A stretch of DNA of 64,000 nt from NCBI RefSeq assembly GCF_036010505.1, contig NZ_CP108569.1, positions 7,563,831 to 7,627,830 on the forward strand, written 5' to 3'. The stretch comes from Streptomyces sp. NBC_01197. Lineage in GTDB: Bacteria; Actinomycetota; Actinomycetes; Streptomycetales; Streptomycetaceae. The position numbers were made by a program, and so were the translations under genes. Below the pieces are notes generated by a model that was given only the letters and a program-made list of their open reading frames with translations, did not search any database and was not told where the DNA came from. This document shows, piece by piece, positions 8,544-17,350 of this stretch. Numbering within the stretch: the stretch's first letter is position 1; the number at the start of each line of letters is the position of its first letter.

Positions 8544-9372
8544 TCCAAGCCGACTGAGCACGACCTGCCGTTCTCGACCTGGAGTCTGACCAAGCTGGCG
8601 GACTTCCTGGTTGCCGAGGGGGTGGTCGACGACATCAGCCACGAGGGCCTGCGCATCCTGCTCCGCGAGGAAGGCGTCTCCTTTCAACGCCTGAAGACCT
8701 GGAAGACCTCCCGCGACCCCGACTACGCGGCCAAGAAGGCACGCGTCGAGCACCTCTACGCCGTCGCCGACAAGGAGGTCATACCAGAGGACGGCGAGCC
8801 CGAAGCCTTCTTCTGCATAGACGAGTTCGGGCCCCTCAATCTGATGCCGCATCCGGGTCGGCAGTGGGCCGAACGCGGTGGCAAGCATAAGGACCCCGAC
8901 CGTGAACCGCGCCGCAGGCGGCGGGCGACCTACAACTGCTACGGCGGGGTGTGCCACCTGTTCGCGGCCCTGGACCTGGGCAAGGACAAGCTCTATGGCC
9001 ACATCAAGCCGATCAAGAGGCGGACGCAGTTCCTGGAGTTCTGCCGCTACCTGCGCAGCCTCTACCCGCCCGAGGTGCGGCTCGCGATCATTAGACAACT
9101 TCTCCCCGCACCTGACCACGAAGAAGTGCCAGCGGGTCGGCACCTGGGCTGCGGCGAACAACGTCGAGATGGCCTACACCCCGACCAACAGCTCCTGGCT
9201 CAACCGCATCGAGGCCCAGTTCACGGCCCTGCGCTACTTCACCCTCGACGGCACGGAGCACGTCGACCACAAGGAACAGGGCAGCATGATCCGCCGCTAC
9301 ATCATCTGGCGAAACCGCCACGCCGACGACCAGCGTCTACGCGCCGTCGTCGACAGGGCAAACGTTGCCTGA
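8544..9372 (+). pseudogene. IS630-family transposase, C-terminal fragment with frameshift
   Basis: Continues the split transposase from SKPTEHDLPFSTWS through FCIDEFGPLN (first catalytic Asp) to VRLAII. At about 9090-9095 the frame is broken: the sequence reads ATCATTAGACAAC where related copies have two more bases. The DNFSPHLTTKKCQ part with the second Asp and NSSWLNRIEAQF with the final Glu therefore lie in the next frame, which ends at the TGA of 9370-9372. The element cannot make active transposase even if the IS21 insertion is removed. Confidence 0.88.
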
Positions 9373-9509
9373 TCCGGCACTAGACTCTCCACCGCCAGGG
9401 AGTTGACCAGCAGAAACACAGAAGTACGGCTGTATGTCAAGCTGTCGGCGAGGGGCCTGCTCAGCAAATCCGTTTCCAACGGCCCCCGGCGCGCGCGAGA
9501 TCCGCCGTG

Positions 9510-11918
9510 CTACGTCGCGGTGGCGAGCGGCAAGAGCTGCTCCGCCCAGATGGTCTTGCCGGATTGGTCGTAGCGGCTGCCCCAACGCGAGGTGAGTTGG
9601 GCGATGAGGAACAGGCCACGGCCACTCTCGTCGGCCCAGCGGGCCCGGCGCAGGCGGGGCTGGGTATTGCTGGGGTCAGTGACCTCGCAGATGAGCGTGG
9701 TGACGTCGTGGATCAGGCGCAGGCCGATGGGGCCGCCGGCGTAACGGATGGCGTTGGTGACCAGTTCACTGACCACCAGTTCGGTGGTGAAGGCCAGGTC
9801 GTCCATCCCCCAGGCGGCGAGCTGCTGGAGGGTGGCCTCGCGGGCATCGGTGACGACGGCGGGGTCGGCCTGGAACTCCCAGGCGGCGGTGGCCTGCGGC
9901 GGCAGGACGCGGGTGCGGGCCAGGAGCAGGGCGATGTCGTCGCGTGACGGACTGTCGGCGGCTTCGGCGAGCAGAGCGCGGCCGGTCTCCTGCAGGGGGC
10001 CGTCTGGGCGGTAGTGCGCTGCCAGGCGTTCGGTCAGGTACCGCTGACCGGCGTCCACGTCGTGATCGGCTCGTGCGATCAGCCCGTCTGTGTACAGGGC
10101 GAGGATGCTGCCGGGGGCCAAGTCGATCGTGGTGGTTTCGAAGGGCATGCCACCAACTCCCAGCGGTGGCCCCGGGGAGAGCTCCTCAAGGACGCGGGCG
10201 GTGCCGTCCGGCCGGAGAAGAATGGGCGGCGGGTGACCGGCGGAGGCCAGGGTGCAGCAGCCGGTGACGGGGTCGTATAGGGCATACAGACACGTAGCCC
10301 CGATCGTGTCCTGCTGTTCGGGGCCGGCCTCGGTGGCAAGTCGGCTGACAAGGTCGTCCAGGTGGGTGAGTAGTTCGGTGGGATCGAGCTCCAGATCGGC
10401 CAGGGTCTGAATAGCGGCACGCAGCCGGCCCATGGTGGCAGTGGAGGGCAGGCCGTGGCCGATAACGTCGCCGACGACGAAGGCGCATCTCAATGAGGGC
10501 AGCGAGATCACGTCGAACCAGTCGCCGCCGATCTCGGCGCCGCCCCCGGCGGGCAGGTACACCCCCGCGGTGTCCGCCGCCAGGGAGTCGGTGGTGGCCT
10601 GCGGGAGCAGGCGCTGCTGGAGGGCGACGGCCGCTCGGTGTTCGCGGGTGTAGCGGCGGGCGTTGTCCACGCTCAGCGCCGCCCGGGAGGCGATCTCGGC
10701 CAGCAGCTCCGCGTCCTGCTGGTCGAAGGGTTCGCGCTGCTCGGTGCGCCAGACGTCGATGGAGCCGAGCAGCAGGCCGCGCGTGAACAGAGCGGCGCAA
10801 ACAACCGAGTGCCCACCCTCGGGGACGAACCTGCCGAGAATTTCCGGGGTACCGAATGCATCGACATAGCTCGCCCGGTCAAGGATGACGGCCTCGCCGC
10901 GCTGGTAGCCGCGCACCACAGGGTGGTCCGGCCATGGGGGAAATACCTCACCGGGCTGAATGAGCGCGGCCGGCCAGGGACCGGAGGCCGAAGCCACCGA
11001 GGCCATGCGCAGGTGCAATTCTCCTCCGCCACGGATCTTGGGGGGCTCCTCGCCTTCGAGCACGGCCTCTGCCAGAGCCGCATAGGCCAAGTCCCCGAAG
11101 GCCGGAACGAGGACATCCACTAGGTCCTGGGCCGTGTGCTTGACGTCGAGGGAAGCGCCGATCTGGACCGAGGCCTGATATCGCAGCTCCAGCTCGCGGC
11201 GGGGCCGCTGCTGCCCGGTGACATCTGTGCAGAGCGCGGCCACCCCACTAGCGCGTCCCTGGGCATCATCCAGCCGGAATGCGGACAGCGCGGACCACCG
11301 CCCCCCGGGAATCTGCGGCGAGCCCATCCACTGCTCGTGCCTGACCAGCGGCACACCCGTATCGAGTACCCGGCGCAGTGCCGCCTCGGCGCCCTCGGCG
11401 TCCTGCGGGGACATCACGTCCGCCAGACGGCCGCCGATGGACAGACCGATGCCGCCGAACATGTCGGGTGTGATGTTGGTCCGCACGACGGTCAGGTCCG
11501 AGTCATGGATGCCGATCCCGATTTGGTCCTGAGCGAATAGCGCACGCAGCAAGGCTGCACCCTGCTCCCAGTCGATCACGCGGCGGGCGGGGGCGGCCAG
11601 GACGAGAAGCGAGGAGGCCGGCAGCGGCGATACCTGGAAGGCGACCTCGACTACGTCACCGGAGCGGTGCCGCAGCAGTGCCCGCCCCGCGTGCGGAATC
11701 CCGGTCTCCTCGGCCTCATCCCGGCAACACCACTCGGAGGTGTCGGCGAGCAGGTCCTCGGCCGGCTTCCCGCAGACTTCCGCCGCCGTCCGTTCCAGCA
11801 GTTCCTCGGCCGCGCGGGACCAGCACAGCACAGTGCCTTGAGCGTCGATCACGACCGTCGCGATCTCGCCGAACACGGACGGCCAGGCGTCTCCGCGCCA
11901 GGGTGAGGACCGCATCAT
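9510..11918 (-). CDS. SpoIIE-type PP2C phosphatase with PAS, GAF and ATPase domains
   Basis: 802 residues from an ATG at 11918 with a GGAGG 5 bases upstream; longer in-frame starts to 12107 lack this site. Domain order is a PAS domain (about 15-110), a second PAS-like region (about 125-245, ending in CTDVTGQQ), a GAF domain (about 260-400), a SpoIIE PP2C phosphatase (about 420-640: IGGDWFDVI, VVGDVIGHG, LYTDGLIAR) and a C-terminal HATPase/anti-sigma kinase domain (about 670-800: LVVSELVTNAIRYAGG, DESGRGLFLI). Such Streptomyces proteins act on anti-anti-sigma factors and sense a signal through PAS/GAF. No sigma-factor partner lies next to it. Confidence 0.9.
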   Translation of the reverse strand: MMRSSPWRGDAWPSVFGEIATVVIDAQGTVLCWSRAAEELLERTAAEVCGKPAEDLLADTSEWCCRDEAEETGIPHAGRALLRHRSGDVVEVAFQVSPLPASSLLVLAAPARRVIDWEQGAALLRALFAQDQIGIGIHDSDLTVVRTNITPDMFGGIGLSIGGRLADVMSPQDAEGAEAALRRVLDTGVPLVRHEQWMGSPQIPGGRWSALSAFRLDDAQGRASGVAALCTDVTGQQRPRRELELRYQASVQIGASLDVKHTAQDLVDVLVPAFGDLAYAALAEAVLEGEEPPKIRGGGELHLRMASVASASGPWPAALIQPGEVFPPWPDHPVVRGYQRGEAVILDRASYVDAFGTPEILGRFVPEGGHSVVCAALFTRGLLLGSIDVWRTEQREPFDQQDAELLAEIASRAALSVDNARRYTREHRAAVALQQRLLPQATTDSLAADTAGVYLPAGGGAEIGGDWFDVISLPSLRCAFVVGDVIGHGLPSTATMGRLRAAIQTLADLELDPTELLTHLDDLVSRLATEAGPEQQDTIGATCLYALYDPVTGCCTLASAGHPPPILLRPDGTARVLEELSPGPPLGVGGMPFETTTIDLAPGSILALYTDGLIARADHDVDAGQRYLTERLAAHYRPDGPLQETGRALLAEAADSPSRDDIALLLARTRVLPPQATAAWEFQADPAVVTDAREATLQQLAAWGMDDLAFTTELVVSELVTNAIRYAGGPIGLRLIHDVTTLICEVTDPSNTQPRLRRARWADESGRGLFLIAQLTSRWGSRYDQSGKTIWAEQLLPLATAT

Positions 11919-12103
11919 GCGCACCTCCAGCCAATGACCATTACGTTCAGTATGCATGGTTGAGCCGGTATGTGAGGTTTCCGATGCGATGAGGCCGCAG
12001 GGTCGAACCATCGCCGCTCTTGGTCGAGCGCATCTTCTGCACCCTAACGAGGTCGTGCATGGTTGGCGGTGGCACGTCGAGGGCCGAGGTTTGGCCGTCG
12101 TGT

Positions 12104-12325
12104 TCACATGCGCACGCTGCTGGCGATGGTGGCGGTCTGCTGGTGGGAGAGCAGTCCGGCGACGGCTTGGATGATGTCACTCATGTGCTTGCGGCGGCCG
12201 TGGTGGCGGGCGAGGGCCCGCCAGTTCTTGAGGTGCCCAATGCCGTGCTCGACGCGAATGCGGCGTGAGGAGTGGGCCTTGCGCTGGCGTTCGGGGCTAC
12301 GAAGAAGGTGATTGTGATAGTTCAA
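12104..12325 (-). pseudogene. IS5-type transposase, C-terminal remnant
   Basis: 73 codons reading RIRVEHGIGHLKNWRALARH and then a conserved tail (MSDIIQAVAGLLSHQQTA). This is the end of a DDE transposase of the IS5 group, including the final E of RVEHGIGHLK. Nothing upstream encodes the first two catalytic Asp residues, and no terminal repeats were recognised. It lies just beyond the stop of the reductase gene at 12360. Confidence 0.8.
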
Positions 12326-12359
12326 CTGCGGCCCTGTTGTGGGGCCGTGGCCCGTGTGC

Positions 12360-13094
12360 TCAACGGTGGACGGAGCGGTTCAGCTCGAGGAGCTGCTCCC
12401 GCGTGGGCGTGGAGGTGAACTCGAGGACGCGCTCCAGCATGCGGTCCCGGACGTGCGGGGCCGCGTCCCGGTCGGCCGCGTTGAGGGCCTTCTCCAGGTC
12501 CTTCAAGTCCAGTTCGGTGCAGTAGACGGGCATCATCGGCTGCTGGCGCCAGGAGTCGGCCAGAGTACCGGCGTCGAAGGGGTCGAATCCGGATTCGTCC
12601 ACCAGGCGCATGCCCACACGCCGCGCCTCTTCGGAGTCTGCCGCGACCGGCAGTGCGATGCGGTCCGGGGTGCCCGCGGGAGCGTCCATGACCTCGAGCG
12701 TTTGTGACAGTACGGCGTTCCACGCCTTGACCACGGGCCGCCCCAGCTGCTCGGTGACCCACAGGCTTTCCACTTGGCCGTTGTCCACCGCCTCGATGGC
12801 GCCATCCCGGTGGGGAAAGTAGTTGGAGGTGTCGATGACTACGGTCTGGTCGGGTACGGAGGCGAACAGCGGAGCCACCGCCGGGATTCGCCCGAACGGG
12901 ATGGACAGAACGATGACGTCCTTGCCCTGAGCGGCGTTGGCCGCGGTCACCGCATGCGCCCCGAATTCCAGTGTCTCGGCATCGATCGTCTCGGGTCCCC
13001 GAGAGTTGGCGACCGCGACGTCGTGTCCGCCGGCGCTGAACCTGCGCGCCAGTGTCGTCCCGATCGGCCCAGTTCCAATAACCCCAATTTTCAC
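12360..13094 (-). CDS. F420/NADP-type oxidoreductase (NADPH-dependent F420 reductase-like)
   Basis: 244 residues with an N-terminal Rossmann fold starting MKIGVIGTGPIGTTLARRF (GxGxxG), followed by VANSRGPETI for the NADP phosphate and IVLSIPFGRI, VVIDTSNYFP. The family includes NADPH:F420 oxidoreductases and related reductases of unknown substrate. It is clearly paralogous to the gene at 57606-58343 (shared motifs EAVDNGQVES, LGRPVVKAWNA, FDPFDAGTLADSWRQQP) and to the broken copy at 49230-51145. Upstream, a TetR gene has decayed (13195-13489). The gene itself looks intact. Confidence 0.85.
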   Translation of the reverse strand: MKIGVIGTGPIGTTLARRFSAGGHDVAVANSRGPETIDAETLEFGAHAVTAANAAQGKDVIVLSIPFGRIPAVAPLFASVPDQTVVIDTSNYFPHRDGAIEAVDNGQVESLWVTEQLGRPVVKAWNAVLSQTLEVMDAPAGTPDRIALPVAADSEEARRVGMRLVDESGFDPFDAGTLADSWRQQPMMPVYCTELDLKDLEKALNAADRDAAPHVRDRMLERVLEFTSTPTREQLLELNRSVHR

Positions 13095-13194
13095 GAATTA
13101 TCCCTTTCAAGGTTGCGCCAGCCCCTGGGGAGGTGGGCGATTCGTTATGGACGGCTGCGCGGAGAGAATTCCCGGCACCCCCGCGGGCGCCTAA

Positions 13195-13489
13195 CGATGT
13201 CTGTGAATAGGGCGGCCGGTGGCCTACCCCTCGTTGTCCTGTTCGCGGCGTCCGCTCTCAGTGAGTGCACGCAGGCGGCCGAGCGGTTCCTCGGAGGCGT
13301 CCCCGAGCCGCGCGATGTCCGCCCGGGGGGGTGCCCCTATGGGGGCGGACGCCGGCCTCCTTGGCCACCGCTGCTACGGAGGTGTCGAGCCCTTCCCTCG
13401 GGAAGTGGCGCTGCGCCGCTTTCAGGGGACTGCATGGTTGCGCTGGACGGCTGCACGAGCTTGCGCCTCTGTCGTCCCTCGGCGCTCAT
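13195..13489 (-). pseudogene. Decayed TetR-family regulator
   Basis: From the ATG at 13489 (MSAEGRQRRK) the sequence follows the intact TetR at 58424-59017 but changes frame: RAAVQRNHAVP, then KAAQRHFPREGLDTSVAAVA and KEAGVRPH match its VQRNRAALLETAQRHFLQHG and SLEAVAKDAGVGP. After the HTH the frame is lost and most of the ligand-binding domain is deleted. It sits upstream of the reductase gene exactly as the intact TetR sits upstream of its paralog. So this locus is a duplicate that lost its regulator. Confidence 0.75.
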
Positions 13490-13528
13490 GCACCCTCCCG
13501 TTGCTTGTGTTTCCGCGGCCACAGCAAA

Positions 13529-13580
13529 ACGGAGCCTGTCTCCGCATGGAGTCGAGCCTAAAACGGATGCAGCCTCCGGT
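13529..13580. promoter_or_regulatory. Tandem ACGGA-N7-TCCG operator, copy 1
   Basis: Two sites start at 13529 (ACGGAGCCTGTCTCCGC) and 13563 (ACGGATGCAGCCTCCGG), 34 bases apart. The same two-site arrangement occurs at 56729-56782 and 59057-59108. Here it lies upstream of the decayed TetR gene. Inferred to be the operator of the TetR regulator encoded at 58424-59017. Confidence 0.65.
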
Positions 13581-13798
13581 CAAACTCGTCGCGCCGCCCT
13601 GAACCTCCGGTCTACCGGATGAGATGACGGGGCAAGCCGTGACGGCCCATTGATCGTCTCCAGCATGCGCTTGGTCGGCGCTGCGGGTAGACGATGGAGG
13701 GTTGGTCGTGGTGGGCTGCGAGACCACACCATGGTGTTGTACGGCGGTAACGGTCTTCACAGGAGGAGCAACCTCATCGCGTGCTTGGCGTCGATCGC

Positions 13799-14305
13799 CT
13801 ACGCGTCGATGAGTTCCCGGAACTTCGCGCCATGCCAAACGAGCGGCTCGTTCTGGCCGACGCCGAGCTGTTTCACCTCGAGCAGGGCCATCCAGTGGTC
13901 ACCTGCCTCGGAAACCTCATGGATCGAGCACTCGAGCCACAGCGCTGCGTCTTCGATGAAGATGGCGCCTTCGTCGCCGACTTCGACCGCAACCTGCTCG
14001 AAGCGGGCAGCGCGGTCCTTGCCTGCGAGCTTGCGCAGCAGATCGCCCTGGCCTTTGCCGAATATGGATACGCCGAGCGAGTCGGCAGCCTTGATCAGGC
14101 CCCATGTCTCAGAAGACTTCTGCACCGCGACCGCGACGAGGCACGGTTCGAGCGACGCGCCCACCATGAAAGACGACGCGACGAGCGCGTGCTTCTCGCC
14201 GCCGATGTCGACCGCGAGCACCGCCACGCCGGACGGGAACTGCGCGAACGCGTTTCGGACGATCATCGGGTCGTCGCTGGACGTGCGCACTTTGGACCGG
14301 GTCAT
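13799..14305 (-). CDS. Flavin reductase (FMN-binding, two-component monooxygenase partner)
   Basis: 168 residues; the ATG at 14305 has a strong GGAGGAGG 5-6 bases upstream. The fold is the flavin-reductase/split-barrel type: FAQFPSGVAVLAVDIG, ALVASSFMVGASLEPCLVAVAV for FMN binding, FGKGQGDLLRKLAGKDRAAR and an H in GDHWMALLEV near the end. Such enzymes pass reduced FMN to monooxygenases. The luciferase-like enzyme at 15647-16831 on the same strand is the likely partner, with the riboflavin kinase between. It differs from the flavin reductase at 54848, so the two are not recent duplicates. Confidence 0.88.
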   Translation of the reverse strand: MTRSKVRTSSDDPMIVRNAFAQFPSGVAVLAVDIGGEKHALVASSFMVGASLEPCLVAVAVQKSSETWGLIKAADSLGVSIFGKGQGDLLRKLAGKDRAARFEQVAVEVGDEGAIFIEDAALWLECSIHEVSEAGDHWMALLEVKQLGVGQNEPLVWHGAKFRELIDA

Positions 14306-14793
14306 AAGTCCTCCTCCTTTCGCGGGGCACATGCACGGACCCCACTGTCCGCCCCGTCGCTTGCCTGATCACGTCAAGGTGACCGCGATGGGAACACTGC
14401 AACGCTCTGGGTGAGCCAGAGCTGAAAAAACTTCCGTTGTGATTACGGGTATTGCCGACCCGTCGGTACCGCGCCGCGGGACGCCGGCGTCGTGGCGTGG
14501 CCGCGGCCCATGCCTGGTCCTGCTCCGGTGCCGACGGGAACTCGTCTGTCGAAGTCGAGTGGGCCGAAGGCGTCGTCAGCTCGGCTTCGTCACGCCGACC
14601 CCGCGATGCGGAGACGTCGGCGCGGAGAGCCGTGAATCTGCCGCGAAGAGGCAAGCGGACGTCATGCTTCGGCTGAGTCCGACGCGTCGTGCGAGCAGGC
14701 CGACGTCGATCCGTGCGCGCCCTGCGCGACGCTGTGCCTCAACGGCGTCCACAACGCGCAGAATCGCCCACCGAGGCGGCGGCCGACGCGCGG
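14306..14793. other. Intergenic stretch, no gene supported
   Basis: 488 bases between the flavin reductase and riboflavin kinase genes. Short open frames on both strands (for example 14576-14833 minus, 14439-15068 plus) show no domain and no plausible ribosome binding site. Probably a site of deletion in the old flavin operon. Confidence 0.5.
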
Positions 14794-15273
14794 TCATCGC
14801 GCGCCCGCTTCGGGTGAAGTTGATGTCGCCCACTTGCGGACGTCCTCAACATCTTTCGCCAGCTGCTCCACAAGGTCCTCGACGTCACGAAACCGTCGCT
14901 GGGGGCGGAGGCGGGTCACGAGATGAACCGATATTTGCCGGTCGTACAGATCGATCTCCACGTCGAGAAGATGGGCTTCGAGGAGTCGTTGGCCGTGGCG
15001 GCCGTAGAAGGTGGTCCTCCGGCCGACGGAGACCGCAGCGGGCCAGTGTCGGCCGTCATCCTGCGTGACGACTGCGGCGGACCAGACACCGTCCAGGTGA
15101 GCGCTGGTCTCCATGGTCAGGTTGGCGGTGGGAAAACCCAGCAATCGGCCGCGGGCATCGCCGTGTTGGACGACGCCGGTGACAACCTGGTCTCGGGACT
15201 GAACGCTTTCGATTGCGAACGGCCGGCTCGCGGCCAGGTACTGGGCACGGCTCTGCCGAGTCATCTGCCGCAC
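14794..15273 (-). CDS. Stand-alone riboflavin kinase
   Basis: 159 residues from a GTG at 15273 with AGGAGG 7 bases upstream. The open frame continues upstream into an unrelated remnant, so the start matters. The protein is the riboflavin kinase domain only: VTGVVQHGDARGRLLGFPTA (the PTAN motif binds ATP/Mg), DGVWSAAV, PAAVSVGRRTTFYG and the end LLEAHLLD then RLRPQRRF. Bacterial riboflavin kinase is normally fused to FAD synthetase in RibF, so a single-domain version is unusual and matches the flavin-dependent enzymes around it. It would convert riboflavin to FMN to feed the flavin reductase and monooxygenase. Confidence 0.85.
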   Translation of the reverse strand: MRQMTRQSRAQYLAASRPFAIESVQSRDQVVTGVVQHGDARGRLLGFPTANLTMETSAHLDGVWSAAVVTQDDGRHWPAAVSVGRRTTFYGRHGQRLLEAHLLDVEIDLYDRQISVHLVTRLRPQRRFRDVEDLVEQLAKDVEDVRKWATSTSPEAGAR

Positions 15274-15393
15274 TAGGATCCTCCTCGCTGCGGTCGGGGG
15301 CCACATCAGTTCACGAGCCGTGTCGTCAGTAGTGCTCTGCGACGAGGGCGTTGTTGTCGTAGTCACGCTGGGCCTGCCGGTGACACCACCCGG

Positions 15394-15615
15394 CCTTTGT
15401 GCATTGATCGGCGCCCCAAGACCGGTGTCGGCACGGCAGTGGATCGGGGTGTCTGCAGCGCGCGCCGGGCACTTCGCGTGATGGACGACCTCGGGCGGGG
15501 TGAGCCACCCCGCATCCGAAACAGCCTGCCCCCAAGCCGACATCCCGCCGGTATCGCCGGATTCGGTTGGTCCCGTGACGGCGAGCCTGAGCTGTTGAGG
15601 GTCAGGGAAGGCCAT
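15394..15615 (-). pseudogene. Fused remnant of a cupin gene and an isocitrate-lyase-fold gene
   Basis: The first 24 codons (MAFPDPQQLRLAVTGPTESG) match the N-terminus of the cupin at 44118-44645 (MSTFPDPKKFRLVVAGQNEAG). The next 50 (MSAWGQAVSDAGWLTPPEVV, then TPIHCRADTGLGAPINAQR) match the N-terminal third of the isocitrate-lyase-fold protein at 43162-44121 (SAWWQGVSDVGWLTMTEVV, DTGYGAPLNVQR). Most of the cupin gene and the 3' part of the lyase gene are missing, so this is the scar of two genes joined by deletion. It lies between the monooxygenase and riboflavin kinase genes. Confidence 0.75.
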
Positions 15616-15646
15616 CTGCCTTCATTCCTTCATGAATGGTCGGACG

Positions 15647-16831
15647 TCAGGCGCGCAGACCCGCGTCGCGCATGAGCGGGAAGATCTGCTCGTTCATCCG
15701 GTCGAGACCCTCGTCGTAATCGACGAGTCCGGTGCAGATGCCCGTGATGCCCGAGTCGTGCAGCTTCTGGAGCCCGTCGACGATCATCTCGGGTGTGCCG
15801 ACGAGCGGAACGAGACCGGCCCGGAAGAACGTCCTGATGGTCTCGTCCTGCTTCGGGTCTTCGGACTTCTTGTAGTGATCCCAGCTCCACCCGCGGGCAT
15901 CGCCGTTCTGGATGATGTGCTTGTAGCGGAGGGCGCTCTCGTAATCGCCCTTCTCCTCGATGTACTCGAGGTACTCCTTGGCTTCCTTCTCCGTGTCCTT
16001 GCAGATGATGTGCACACCGGACCACAGGCCGAGGTCCTCACGCCCGGCCGCGTCGGCGTTCTCGCGCAGCTTGGGTGTCACCGACTGGCTGTGCTCGACG
16101 CTGCCGATCGCCGCGAACAAGATGTTGGCGTGCTTGAACGCGAACTGCTGGCCGGCAGGGCTGGATCCCGCGCTCATCACCATCGGCCCGGGCGTCTGAA
16201 CGGGCTTGGGCCACGACTGGGCACCCTGGAGGTGGAAGAAGTCCCCGTCGAAGTCGAACTGGTAGTCGTCCTCGACCGCCCAGAGTCGCTCGACGATGGT
16301 CATCCACTCGTCGGCCAGCTCATAGCGCTTGTCGTGCTCGGGCACCTCGACGCCGAACATATGGTACTCGGGCTTGAAGTAGCCAGCTGTGGCGTTCAGG
16401 CCCATGCGGCCGCCGCTGATGTGGTCGACGGTGGCCATCATCTTCGCCGCCATCACCGGGTGGATGAAAGGAACGAGGCAAGTGGCGAAGATCTGCATGT
16501 TCTGCGTCGCTGCTGCCAGGCCTGCTGCCCAGGTGAACGTCTCGTACTGTCGGCCCCACGGGCGGTCGGGGCCCGAGAGCCCCTGCCAGCGGGCGATGGG
16601 GATGAACCCGTCGACACCGTAGCGATCGGCCTTCTGGGCGAGCCCCTGGATCTCGTCCCAGTTGCCGAGCTTGATCGTGTTCTCGGCGAGGTTGAGACCG
16701 CCCTGGCCGGTCGTTACGTTCGCGCCGAAAACTGCGACCTTGAACTTGTTCGGGCCGCCAATCATGGGGCGCTGAGAACGTGCGACGGTGTGATCGGCTA
16801 CGAAGTCGCGTGGTGCGATATTTTGCGTCAT
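15647..16831 (-). CDS. RutA-like LLM-class flavin-dependent monooxygenase
   Basis: 394 residues, a luciferase-like TIM barrel that uses FMNH2 and O2. It resembles pyrimidine oxygenase RutA and related sulfone/nitrile monooxygenases: FTWAAGLAAATQNMQIFAT, then MMATVDHISGGRMGLNATAG and YFKPEYHMFG are the conserved flavin/substrate core, with PMVMSAGSSPAGQQFA and GTPEMIVDGLQKL in the C-terminal half. Reduced FMN would come from the reductase at 13799 and FMN from the riboflavin kinase at 14794, both downstream on the same strand. The AraC gene at 17351 is divergent and may control it. The substrate is unknown. A remnant of a relative lies at 44724. Confidence 0.88.
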   Translation of the reverse strand: MTQNIAPRDFVADHTVARSQRPMIGGPNKFKVAVFGANVTTGQGGLNLAENTIKLGNWDEIQGLAQKADRYGVDGFIPIARWQGLSGPDRPWGRQYETFTWAAGLAAATQNMQIFATCLVPFIHPVMAAKMMATVDHISGGRMGLNATAGYFKPEYHMFGVEVPEHDKRYELADEWMTIVERLWAVEDDYQFDFDGDFFHLQGAQSWPKPVQTPGPMVMSAGSSPAGQQFAFKHANILFAAIGSVEHSQSVTPKLRENADAAGREDLGLWSGVHIICKDTEKEAKEYLEYIEEKGDYESALRYKHIIQNGDARGWSWDHYKKSEDPKQDETIRTFFRAGLVPLVGTPEMIVDGLQKLHDSGITGICTGLVDYDEGLDRMNEQIFPLMRDAGLRA

Positions 16832-17350
16832 GGGTTTTCTCCGTACTGTTGCGACTCTGGATACCGAAGGGCGTCCGGCCCATATCGGTTCCTGCGAAGA
16901 GGAAGGCGACTGCTGCGATCACGAGCGGCGATGTCGACCCTGTCGCTAGGGGTGACTTCGAACGGTGGGAGTACTCACCGATCTGTTGTGGTGTCGCTGT
17001 GTCGGCTTCTCTGTCCCGCTGATGAATGACGCTAGGAGCGCCGGCACCGGACCACCATGGCAAGGGACGCCATCAACGCAGGAAAACGCGCCAAGGTGTC
17101 ACCACTTGCCGGTTGGTGGCGTGAGATGTAAGGCTTCTGGCGTTACTTCCGACGCCAGGCGGTTCTCCTGTCGCCGCGGCGCTTCCGGAGCGGCACCCCG
17201 TCGCCTCAACGAAGAGGAGAGAGAGATGGATTCTCCGACCGTTCCCCCCGGCATTCCAGCGAACATGCCATGCAGTGGAGCGACACCCGTGTCGGCTTCG
17301 TCGGCCCCCCTTGGCCGGCCGGTTCCCCAGCGCGGCGAAAGTGCCAAGCG
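16832..17350. promoter_or_regulatory. Divergent promoter region
   Basis: 519 bases between the minus-strand monooxygenase and the plus-strand AraC gene. No domain-bearing frame was found. It must hold both promoters. I see no clear inverted repeat, which fits AraC-type sites, as these are usually direct repeats. Confidence 0.5.

Larger units (their letters stand above)
5286..9382 (+). mobile_element. IS630-family element, interrupted by an IS21-family element
   Basis: The outer ends are 20-bp imperfect inverted repeats, GTGCCGCGTCAGGCAACGTT on the left (from 5288) and its counterpart with GGATCAGG at 9361-9380. Each is flanked by the TA target duplication typical of IS630/Tc1 elements (5286-5287 and 9381-9382). 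Removing the inner insertion at 5675-8543 leaves an element of about 1.2 kb with one transposase. The transposase is doubly dead: split by the inner element and frameshifted near 9090. Confidence 0.9.

Noticed and set aside
14576..14833. 85-codon minus-strand frame after the riboflavin kinase
   Set aside because: Overlaps the end of the kinase gene in another frame, has no ribosome binding site and no domain.
15632..17029. Plus-strand open frame over the RutA-like gene
   Set aside because: Antisense shadow without domain; the minus strand has the LLM core motifs.
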